7,693 nt of DNA from Clostridia bacterium (lineage in GTDB: Bacteria > Bacillota > Clostridia > Christensenellales > CAG-917). Positions 1 to 5,743 of this stretch are shown piece by piece; position 1 is the first letter of the stretch; each line of letters opens with the position of its first letter. The position numbers and the translations under genes were made by a program. The notes under the pieces are model-generated. The model was given only the letters and a program-made list of their open reading frames with translations, searched no databases and was not told where the DNA came from. The DNA is taken from the NCBI GenBank assembly GCA_900769205.1, contig CAAGFS010000107.1, positions 1 through 7,693 of the forward strand. The letters are read 5' to 3'.

Positions 1-1
1 T

Positions 2-484
2 GAAATATTTGAAAGCCTGGGGTTCAGAGTGGTTTACACGCGCCTTAACGACCTTATGCGCTCCTATCCCGGCGTCGAAGACAACAAAAAGCGGGCGGAT
101 ATGTTTGCTCGCGGGAAAATCATCAACGACGTAAAGCCCGACCTTGTGATAAGCGTGCATCAAAACTTCTTTTCTTTGCCTACACGGCGGGGTGCGCAGG
201 TGTTTTTTGCAAAATCGGACGACGAATCCCGCAGTCTTGCCCTCGAAGTGCAACGCTCTCTCAACGTCGTCAACGCGCGCGAGGGCGGAAGAGAGTATTC
301 TCCTTTGTGCGCGAGCAAATATCTGTTTGAGTGCAGTCCCTATCCCACGATAATCGTGGAATGCGGATTTTTGAGCAATTTTGCCGACGAGCAAAATCTT
401 TTGAAGTTTGAATATCGACAACGCATAGCCTTTGCCGTTGCGGACGGCGCGATCGCCTATCTCCGCCTGAAAGACGTCGCATGA
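2..484 (+). CDS. cwlD: N-acetylmuramoyl-L-alanine amidase, CwlD-like (Amidase_3), 5'-truncated
   Basis: This is the C-terminal 160 residues of a zinc-dependent cell-wall amidase, which cleaves the bond between N-acetylmuramic acid and the stem peptide. The frame is open from base 2, so the N-terminus lies outside the window; the GTG at 29 is an internal Val codon and not the start. Visible family signatures are the V-Y-T-R-L segment, I-S-V-H-Q-N with a zinc-binding His, G-A-Q-V-F-F, and I-I-V-E-C-G-F-L-S-N with the catalytic Glu, followed by the usual C-terminal helix. The first zinc ligands (the N-terminal His motif and a Glu) are missing only because of the truncation. The single-domain C-terminus, without SH3 or repeat domains, fits CwlD, which in Bacillus and Clostridioides helps make muramic-delta-lactam in spore cortex. 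The amidase family is secure; the CwlD assignment is inferred from size, spore genes nearby and overall likeness. No clear terminator follows it. Confidence 0.85.
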   Translation, partial: EIFESLGFRVVYTRLNDLMRSYPGVEDNKKRADMFARGKIINDVKPDLVISVHQNFFSLPTRRGAQVFFAKSDDESRSLALEVQRSLNVVNAREGGREYSPLCASKYLFECSPYPTIIVECGFLSNFADEQNLLKFEYRQRIAFAVADGAIAYLRLKDVA

Positions 485-542
485 CGAGGCGTTTGCATAT
501 CTTGCCGTTTGAAAAACCGCGTAGCGGACGGCAGAATTGCGG

Positions 543-565
543 GATATATTATCTTAATATATATC
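543..565. repeat. AT-rich imperfect dyad upstream of the promoter
   Basis: GATATAT (543-549) is the reverse complement of ATATATC (559-565), with nine bases between the arms. It sits about 30 bases upstream of the -35 box. It could be an operator half-site pair or simply AT-rich sequence acting as an UP element. Such dyads arise easily in AT-rich DNA, so the call is weak. Confidence 0.25.
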
Positions 566-593
566 TTTATATTCCAAAATCTTTGTCTATACC

Positions 594-622
594 TTGATTT
601 ATAATCGCGTTTGGGTTATAAT
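594..622 (+). promoter_or_regulatory. Sigma-A-type promoter upstream of the 138-residue gene
   Basis: A -35 box TTGATT (594-599) and a perfect -10 box TATAAT (617-622) are separated by exactly 17 bases, which is the optimal spacing for the housekeeping sigma factor. The expected transcription start is 628-631, at or within three bases of the ATG at 631, so the mRNA would be leaderless or nearly so. A second TATAAT occurs at 600-605, but it has no good -35 at 16-18 bases. The region just upstream (543-583) is very AT-rich and could act as an UP element. This is the obvious promoter for the 631-5189 cluster. It is a sequence match only, with no experimental support. Confidence 0.65.
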
Positions 623-630
623 TTTTCATT

Positions 631-1047
631 ATGACAAACGCATTTGCATTTCCGTGCCAGAAGATTCTGAAAAAGCACGCGGACAATCAGGAAATCGCGC
701 TCATCATCAAGGATATAGAGAACGCAAAACAAGGGGTTATGACTTTTTCAAAGGAAGTGAAAAAGTATATGCTTCAATTTATTCACGCGCGCTACGACGA
801 CAACGAAGAAGTCAACGCGCTCATCGACGTTCTCAAAAATTGGAGCAAGTATCAATCCTTCAGTTATCTCGAGATATTTCAGCTTCAGGACGAGTGCTAT
901 TTCTGGTACGACTTTCTGCACGCATACGGCGCGTGGAAGGTCATCGGTCAGACGTACGGTTTTGCGGACGAAAACGAAGCGCTCGAAGTGCTTATAAGGC
1001 TTGTCAAACTTGACGAGAGCGTTTTCAAGGAATACCCCGAGTTGTAA
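631..1047 (+). CDS. Hypothetical protein, 138 residues, helical and aromatic-rich
   Basis: I do not recognise a family. The start is well constrained: an in-frame TAA at 619-621 lies inside the promoter -10 box, making ATG 631 the first possible start. There is no Shine-Dalgarno sequence, which fits the predicted leaderless transcript. The protein lacks a signal peptide and membrane span and is probably cytoplasmic and mostly alpha-helical. Residues 11-60 are charged and amphipathic. Residues 71-111 are very rich in aromatics (W71, Y74, F77, Y79, F83, Y90-F91-W92-Y93, F95, Y99, W102, Y109, F111), suggesting a packed helical core or ligand pocket. The C-terminal helix (115-138) is acidic. Two cysteines (C9, C89) form no motif. 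It is the first gene of the cluster, 23 bases before radC. Codon use resembles its neighbours, so it is probably a real native gene. Function unknown. Confidence 0.75.
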   Translation: MTNAFAFPCQKILKKHADNQEIALIIKDIENAKQGVMTFSKEVKKYMLQFIHARYDDNEEVNALIDVLKNWSKYQSFSYLEIFQLQDECYFWYDFLHAYGAWKVIGQTYGFADENEALEVLIRLVKLDESVFKEYPEL

Positions 1048-1070
1048 GGGCGGACGATATACGGTTTAAG

Positions 1071-1802
1071 ATGAAGAAACAAGTGCACGACGGACACAGA
1101 GAACGTATGCGCGACAGGATACGCAAAAGCGGGCTTTCCACGCTTCAGGAGCACGAGATGCTCGAATATCTCCTGTACGCTTTTGTTCCGCGCAAAGACA
1201 CCAACGAAATCGCACACGCGCTTATCGACAGATTCGGCTCGTTTTCGGGAGTGCTGAACGCGGACGAGAATCGTCTTTGCGAAGTTGCGGGGATGACCGC
1301 AAACGCCGCGCTTTTTCTTTGCAATCTCCCCGACGTGTTCCGCGCCTATATCGACGATCTGGAAAAGACCAAGCCGTCTTTGAAAGGAAGGGGAGTTGCG
1401 CGCACGTTTATGGGCAATCGTTTGTACGGAGTGAAGGAGGAGCAACTTCACGTTGCCGCGCTTGACGCGCACGACAATCTGATTTGTTGCCGTTGCGTTG
1501 CCAAGGGGAGCGGAGATATGGTTGAACTCAACGTCAGAGCCGTGGTTGATTTTGCGCTCAAAAACAAGGCGAGCAGGATACTCGTCGCGCACAATCATCC
1601 CAGCAAAAACGTGCAACCCTCGCAAAAAGACGTGGAGATGACAAGAGAGCTTTACATCACGCTTTCAAGCGTTGGAGTCGAGCTTCAGGACCATCTTATT
1701 TTTTGCGATAGCGAGTACTATTCGTTTGAAGAACAAGGGAAAATGGCGAAAATACGAAACGCAAAAAAGTGTTTGAAAGAAGGAATACAGTTTTATGAGT
1801 GA
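1071..1802 (+). CDS. radC: RadC family protein (JAMM/MPN+ domain)
   Basis: The 243-residue product has the two-part RadC layout. An N-terminal helix-hairpin-helix-like region (about 20-90) carries the clostridial pattern H-D-G-H-R-E-R at 6-12, then H-E-M-L-E-Y-L-L and P-R-K-D-T-N-E-I-A-H. The C-terminal JAB/JAMM metalloprotease-like domain (about 110-225) has the zinc motif H174-N-H176-P-S ending at D187, with a likely catalytic Glu at 123 or 124. All metal ligands are present, so the domain is predicted to be intact. Residue 178 is Lys where Gly is common (H-N-H-P-S-G). Despite the name, a role of RadC in DNA repair is not established and its substrate is unknown. The ATG at 1071 lacks a good Shine-Dalgarno, so translation may be coupled to the gene 23 bases upstream. 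The 3' end overlaps gltX by 8 bases. Confidence 0.92.
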   Translation: MKKQVHDGHRERMRDRIRKSGLSTLQEHEMLEYLLYAFVPRKDTNEIAHALIDRFGSFSGVLNADENRLCEVAGMTANAALFLCNLPDVFRAYIDDLEKTKPSLKGRGVARTFMGNRLYGVKEEQLHVAALDAHDNLICCRCVAKGSGDMVELNVRAVVDFALKNKASRILVAHNHPSKNVQPSQKDVEMTRELYITLSSVGVELQDHLIFCDSEYYSFEEQGKMAKIRNAKKCLKEGIQFYE

Positions 1803-3240
1803 AACGGTCAGAACGAGATTTGCACCGTCGCCGACGGGATTTATGCATATAGGCAATTTGCGCACGGGCTTGTACGCGTATTTGTTTGCGCGCAAAAACG
1901 GCGGAAAGTTTATTCTCCGCATCGAAGACACCGATCAGGAACGCAAAGTGGACGGCGCAATCGAAATGGTGTATCGCACGCTTGCAACGGCGGGCATCAC
2001 TTACGACGAAGGTCCGGACAAGGACGGCGGCGTGGGACCGTACGTTCAGACGGAGCGTATGGGCATCTACAAGGAGTACGCAAAGAAACTTGTCGAACTC
2101 GGCGGTGCGTACTATTGTTTCTGCGACAAAGAAAGGCTCGAATCTTTGCAGGGCGAAGGCGGTGTGCACACCTACGACAAGCATTGCAGAAATCTTTCCA
2201 AAGAAGAAGTGGAGCGTAGGCTTGCAAACGGCGAGCCGTACGTCATACGCCAGAAGGTGCCCGAAGGCGTTGTTTCAAGCTACGACGATATGGTGTTCGG
2301 CACGATAAGCGTTGACAGCGCGGATATAGAAGACGGCATTCTGCTCAAAAGCGACGGTCTTCCCACCTACAACTTTGCAAACGTCGTGGACGATCACCTT
2401 ATGGGTATCACGCACGTCATTCGCGGCACGGAATATCTCTCGTCCACGCCCAAGTACAATCTCATCTACGACGCGTTCGGCTGGGAAAGACCGAAGTATA
2501 TGCACCTTCCCCCGATTATGAAAGACGCGACGAGAAAACTCTCCAAGCGCTTCGGGGACGCAAACTTCGAGGACTTTATCGCAAAAGGATATTTGCCGCA
2601 GGCGATCGTCAACTACATCGCGCTTCTCGGCTGGTGTCCCAAGGACAACAAAGAGAAGATGAGCATGCAGGAGATGATTGACGAGTTCGACGTGTCGGGT
2701 ATATCCCACAGCTCGTCCATATTCGACGAAGCGAAAATGCGTTGGCTCAACGGCGAGTATCTCAAAGCTATGAGCGAAACCGAGTTCGAGCAAGTTGCGA
2801 CGCCCTGGATTGAAAAGGCGATCGACGGCAAGGATTACGACGTGAAGGAGCTTGCTCTGCTTATGCAGACGAGAGTGGATATTTTGAGCGAAATCCCCGA
2901 AAAACTCGCGTTTTTGAACGAGTTTGGCAAACACGACCTTGCCATGTACGAACATCAGAAGATGAAAGTGGACAGACAGGTTGCAACGCGCGCTCTCAAA
3001 ATCGCAATCGACGCGCTCGAAGGCTTCGACGAGTGGAACGCGGACGCGATAAAGGAAAGAATAAAGGCAAAATCCGAAGAAGCGGGCATAAAGAGCGGAC
3101 AAGTTATGTTCACCATGCGCGTTGCGCTCACGGGCGCGCCCGTGACTCCCGGCGGTGCGATTGAAATGGCTGTCGTGCTCAAAAAGGACGAGAGCCTGCG
3201 CCGTATGAAATATTCGCTCTCCCTTCTCGAAAACGCGTGA
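1795..3240 (+). CDS. gltX: Glutamyl-tRNA synthetase
   Basis: This 481-residue class I aminoacyl-tRNA synthetase joins glutamate to tRNA-Glu using ATP in the cytoplasm. The length is normal for bacteria. The N-terminal Rossmann fold carries the HIGH signature as H18-I-G-N21 in R-F-A-P-S-P-T-G, and the KMSKS loop is K247-L-S-K-R251. A zinc site in the C-x-C...Y-x3-C style is visible at C108, C110, Y127 and C131. The G-L-P-T-Y-N-F-A-N-V-V-D-D-H segment (187-200) is a family hallmark. The C-terminal third is the helical anticodon-binding domain. Firmicutes usually lack GlnRS and have a non-discriminating GluRS plus GatCAB; whether this enzyme is non-discriminating cannot be decided here. The ATG at 1795 is preceded by AAGGA (1780-1784) and overlaps the radC stop, indicating co-transcription and translational coupling. 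Confidence 0.97.
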   Translation: MSETVRTRFAPSPTGFMHIGNLRTGLYAYLFARKNGGKFILRIEDTDQERKVDGAIEMVYRTLATAGITYDEGPDKDGGVGPYVQTERMGIYKEYAKKLVELGGAYYCFCDKERLESLQGEGGVHTYDKHCRNLSKEEVERRLANGEPYVIRQKVPEGVVSSYDDMVFGTISVDSADIEDGILLKSDGLPTYNFANVVDDHLMGITHVIRGTEYLSSTPKYNLIYDAFGWERPKYMHLPPIMKDATRKLSKRFGDANFEDFIAKGYLPQAIVNYIALLGWCPKDNKEKMSMQEMIDEFDVSGISHSSSIFDEAKMRWLNGEYLKAMSETEFEQVATPWIEKAIDGKDYDVKELALLMQTRVDILSEIPEKLAFLNEFGKHDLAMYEHQKMKVDRQVATRALKIAIDALEGFDEWNADAIKERIKAKSEEAGIKSGQVMFTMRVALTGAPVTPGGAIEMAVVLKKDESLRRMKYSLSLLENA

Positions 3241-3254
3241 AAGGCGAAAGAATT

Positions 3255-5189
3255 ATGAAGACGTCGGCTTTGTACAAAAAGACTGTTTTAAGCGCGCTTG
3301 TCGCAATTCTTGTGGCAAGCGTGTTTTGCATTGCGCTGTATCCGTCAACCGCAGACGCGTTGAGCTGGGGCGGAAAGGACACGGCGGAGCTTTGGTATTA
3401 TGCGGAAAGTTTTCTTGACGTCGCAAACGCAAAACAGGCGGTGGACGGCTGGGATTTGTCAAAAGTGACAGAACCCGTCGTGATTGCCGTGATCGACACG
3501 GGCATAGACGTCGGGCACGAGTTGTTCGACGGCGTTCTCGTCAAAAATGCGGACGGCGATATTCTTGGCTACAACGCATATACGGGCGCGGATTCCGAAG
3601 GCAACGTCAACATCGGCGATACGAGCGAAAAGCACGGCTCGGCGGTTGCGGGAATCATCGCAATGCTCATAAAAGAGTTCGGGCTCCAAGACTACGTCAA
3701 AATATATCCCGTAAAGGCAAACACCACGGGCAGCGACAGTTTCAATTTCGCGGTGCTTGCAAAAGCGCTCGACTGGGCGGTGGACAACGCGGGAGCAAGC
3801 GTAATCAATATGTCGCTCGGCAGAAGCAAAAAGGACTACGATACGCTTGACGCGTCCGTGCGTTCCGCCTTCGAAGTGGCAATCGCAAGAGCAAAAGCAA
3901 AAGCGGTCGTCGTGGCGGCGGCGGGCAACGAATCGAGCTCCGATTCAAATCCTGACAAGGTGTTTTATCCCGCGGGAATGGACGGAGTCGTGTCCGTCAT
4001 GAATCAGGGCAAAGACGGCGGGTTGTATTCCACGTCCAACTACGGCTTGTCCTACGGATTGTGCGCCCCCGGCGAGGGGATATACACTTCAAACGGCTAC
4101 GTTGCCGACACTTCGCGCTACAAGGAATCGACGGGCACGAGCGCTGCAACGAGCATCGTGAGTTTTGCAACCGCGCTTTTGAAACTCCGCTTTCAAATCG
4201 AAGGACGGCAAGCGGACGCTCCGTTGCTTGCAAAAACGGTGAAAGCGTTCAACTCAAAAACCGTCGGAAAAGGAGAACTTGTCTTGCGCGCGCTCGATCT
4301 GAAGACCATAGCCGCGGGCAATATCGACGATATAGACTACAACTATCAACCGCCAACGGCAATCACTTTGGTGCACGACGGCAAGCTCGGCACGGGTGAT
4401 TATGCGGACGCGATATGTATGCGCGCGGACGGCATAACGCCGATAAACTTTTTTGCAAGCGTTCTTCCGAGCGGAAAGGTTGATCCCGACGTCGAAAACA
4501 GCGTCGAGTGGAGCGTGACGAGAGTCACGGGCGACGAAGAAACGGTCGCGGAGGATTTCGGCACGCTTGCCACGGGCACGCAATTTGCGTTCGTCGCGCC
4601 GAGCGGCGGAGATTTTATCGTGAAGGCGTCCGTGCCGTTCTACAACGTGTCCGCAACGCAAAAGGTGCACGTCGAGTTTGGAGATTATTACGTCGGAGAA
4701 GTGCGCGTCACTCTTGCGGACAAGGTCGATATGGGCGTTGACGGCGCACCCGACAGCGCAACCCTTTACACAAACCAAACCGCGTATTTTGCGCTCACCG
4801 GAGTCAAATATCTCGATCCGAGCGCGGAAATCAAGTGGTTTGTCAACGGCGTGTATCAAAAATCGGGCGCAATCTTCGATTTCAAGCCGACAAAGAGCGG
4901 AACGTACGTCATAACGGCGCAGTTCGGCGACAATGCGGTTGTCGATTTCCAATACAAGTTCACGGCAAACGTGGTGTCCTTCATTCTTCGTCCCCTCGAT
5001 ATGTCGATGCTTGTGCTGGGCGTCGTCATTGCGGCAGGTACGATCGCCGCAATCGTCACGGTGACCGTAAAACTCAAAAAATCACGTTCCGCACACAACG
5101 AAAACAAAGAGCATAAGGAAGGCGAATCCGAGCAAGCGGAAGATGCGGAACAGTCGAATCAAACGGAGCAAACCGAAAAGTCCGAGTGA
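3255..5189 (+). CDS. Secreted, membrane-anchored subtilisin-family (S8) serine protease with Ig-like domains
   Basis: The 644-residue product begins with a signal peptide (basic M-K-T-S-A-L-Y-K-K, hydrophobic core 10-30, probable cleavage after A33-D-A35). The S8 catalytic domain (about 45-315) has the full triad: Asp81 in V-I-D-T-G-I-D, His127 in H-G-S-A-V-A-G-I and Ser296 in G-T-S-A-A-T, plus the oxyanion Asn225 in A-A-G-N-E-S. The Pro usually following G-T-S-x-A-T is Ser here. No inhibitor propeptide fits between signal peptide and catalytic domain. Residues about 368-477 and 480-575 look like two beta-sandwich, Ig-like domains (note K-W-F-V-N-G and K-S-G-T-Y-V-I-T-A). A transmembrane helix (about 584-606) and a polar Glu/Lys/Gln-rich cytoplasmic tail follow. 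I prefer ATG 3255 over GTG 3237, which overlaps gltX, because only ATG 3255 has purine-rich sequence upstream and places the signal peptide at the N-terminus. Probably co-transcribed with gltX; substrate unknown. Confidence 0.9.
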   Translation: MKTSALYKKTVLSALVAILVASVFCIALYPSTADALSWGGKDTAELWYYAESFLDVANAKQAVDGWDLSKVTEPVVIAVIDTGIDVGHELFDGVLVKNADGDILGYNAYTGADSEGNVNIGDTSEKHGSAVAGIIAMLIKEFGLQDYVKIYPVKANTTGSDSFNFAVLAKALDWAVDNAGASVINMSLGRSKKDYDTLDASVRSAFEVAIARAKAKAVVVAAAGNESSSDSNPDKVFYPAGMDGVVSVMNQGKDGGLYSTSNYGLSYGLCAPGEGIYTSNGYVADTSRYKESTGTSAATSIVSFATALLKLRFQIEGRQADAPLLAKTVKAFNSKTVGKGELVLRALDLKTIAAGNIDDIDYNYQPPTAITLVHDGKLGTGDYADAICMRADGITPINFFASVLPSGKVDPDVENSVEWSVTRVTGDEETVAEDFGTLATGTQFAFVAPSGGDFIVKASVPFYNVSATQKVHVEFGDYYVGEVRVTLADKVDMGVDGAPDSATLYTNQTAYFALTGVKYLDPSAEIKWFVNGVYQKSGAIFDFKPTKSGTYVITAQFGDNAVVDFQYKFTANVVSFILRPLDMSMLVLGVVIAAGTIAAIVTVTVKLKKSRSAHNENKEHKEGESEQAEDAEQSNQTEQTEKSE

Positions 5190-5300
5190 GTGCAGAAAAG
5201 TCAAATTGAAGCAAAAGCGCCGTTTTTCGTCGCCCTTGCGCGATTTTGGCAGTAAGAATCAAAAACGACGGCATATCGGAGCCGCAGAACGGCGTAAACA

Positions 5301-5326
5301 AAAAAACACGCAAGCGCGTGTTTTTT
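5301..5326. terminator. Bidirectional rho-independent terminator between the protease gene and veg
   Basis: An 11-base-pair stem pairs 5301-5311 (AAAAAACACGC) with 5316-5326 (GCGTGTTTTTT) around the loop AAGC. On the plus strand it is followed by more T residues (to 5332, with one C), and the A-run on the other side gives the T-tract for minus-strand transcripts. It sits between two convergent genes, 112 bases after the protease stop and about 90 bases after the veg stop. The rest of 5190-5418 holds no gene I can support. Confidence 0.85.
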
Positions 5327-5418
5327 CTTTTTACAAAACGGGCAGAACCGCTTGTATATCAAACGGTTTTGAAACTTTCTCAACCCACATCCCGTCCGTC
5401 CCCTTCGCATTTTCGTTT

Positions 5419-5658
5419 TCAGACGCCTTTGTCTTTGAGAAACAATATGTTTTTGGTGTGCACGTCGCTGTATGAAAACGTGCGGTTGGTGCCGTCGTCA
5501 AGGCGCACCGTGAAAACGGCGGGGAATACGCTCGTCACTCTTGCGCGACACAGGGTGGATTTTCCGCGCCCGCTCGATATTTTCAAAAGGACGGGGATGT
5601 TGAGCAGTTTTTCAACTTGTTGTTTTGCGCCCGATATGGTTTGTCCGATTTCTCTCAT
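5419..5658 (-). CDS. veg: Veg family protein (DUF1021)
   Basis: The 79-residue product matches Veg of Firmicutes: a short helical N-terminus (I-S-G-A-K-Q-Q-V-E-K), then a small beta-barrel containing L-L-K-I-S-S-G-R-G-K-S, V-F-P-A-V-F-T-V-R-L-D and R-T-F-S-Y-S-D-V, which correspond to the conserved G-G-R-x-K, Y-P-S-V-F and S-Y-(A/S)-D blocks. In Bacillus subtilis Veg is abundantly expressed and has been linked to biofilm matrix gene control; its molecular role is not settled. I chose the ATG at 5658 because it gives the N-terminal length expected for Veg; an in-frame ATG at 5697 would add 13 residues not expected of the family. Neither start has a clear Shine-Dalgarno, and I see no convincing -35/-10 pair for it. 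It is divergent from the sipL-like gene and shares its 85-base upstream region. Confidence 0.85.
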   Translation of the reverse strand: MREIGQTISGAKQQVEKLLNIPVLLKISSGRGKSTLCRARVTSVFPAVFTVRLDDGTNRTFSYSDVHTKNILFLKDKGV

Positions 5659-5693
5659 AAGTTGAGTTTTGCCAATTTTGCAAGTTTTAACCG

Positions 5694-5722
5694 TCATATT
5701 TTTTTGGGAAGCGGAATATCGT
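5694..5722 (+). promoter_or_regulatory. Candidate sigma-E (mother-cell) promoter for the sipL-like gene
   Basis: TCATATT (5694-5700) fits the B. subtilis sigma-E -35 pattern (K-M-ATATT) exactly. Fourteen bases later AATATCGT (5715-5722) partially fits the -10 pattern CATACA-x-T, keeping the ATA core and last T. Predicted transcription would begin near 5728-5730, just ahead of the Shine-Dalgarno, leaving a short leader. sipL is under sigma-E control in Clostridioides difficile, which makes this biologically sensible, but the -10 match is modest. Confidence 0.4.
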
Positions 5723-5731
5723 TTTTGTGAA

Positions 5732-5737
5732 AAGGAG
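5732..5737 (+). promoter_or_regulatory. Strong ribosome binding site that fixes the sipL start
   Basis: AAGGAG lies six bases before the ATG at 5744 and is the best Shine-Dalgarno in the window. It shows that translation begins at 5744, although the frame stays open upstream to 5669. The first 25 codons of that longer frame look like non-coding sequence. Confidence 0.85.
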
Positions 5738-5743
5738 AAGGCT

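Noticed and set aside
500..535. Weak hairpin after the amidase gene (GCCGT...ACGGC around CCGC-GTA-GCGG)
   Set aside because: The stem is interrupted by a large one-sided bulge and has no following T-tract, so it does not qualify as an intrinsic terminator.
594..1013. 139-codon plus-strand frame overlapping the 138-residue gene
   Set aside because: It would start inside the predicted promoter and has an Arg/Ser/Gln-rich composition typical of out-of-frame reading. The 631-1047 frame has amphipathic helices and better coding character.
948..1625. 225-codon minus-strand open frame opposite radC
   Set aside because: It lies antisense to a clear radC with an intact metal site. Its protein has no recognisable motif and is explained by codon bias on the plus strand.
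2275..3102. 275-codon minus-strand open frame opposite gltX
   Set aside because: It is fully antisense to a secure tRNA synthetase gene. Its composition (many His, Arg, Val, Phe) is typical of a shadow frame.
4254..4952. 232-codon minus-strand open frame opposite the protease gene
   Set aside because: It is antisense to a gene with signal peptide, catalytic triad and membrane helix in the right order. It has no start signal or family likeness.
5143..5475. 110-codon plus-strand frame across the protease end, terminator and veg
   Set aside because: It runs through a strong terminator hairpin and into the antisense of veg, and the product is basic low-quality sequence without a ribosome binding site.
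5659..5697. Longer veg start at the ATG at 5697
   Set aside because: It adds 13 residues beyond the usual Veg N-terminus, has no ribosome binding site and overlaps the candidate sigma-E -35 box.
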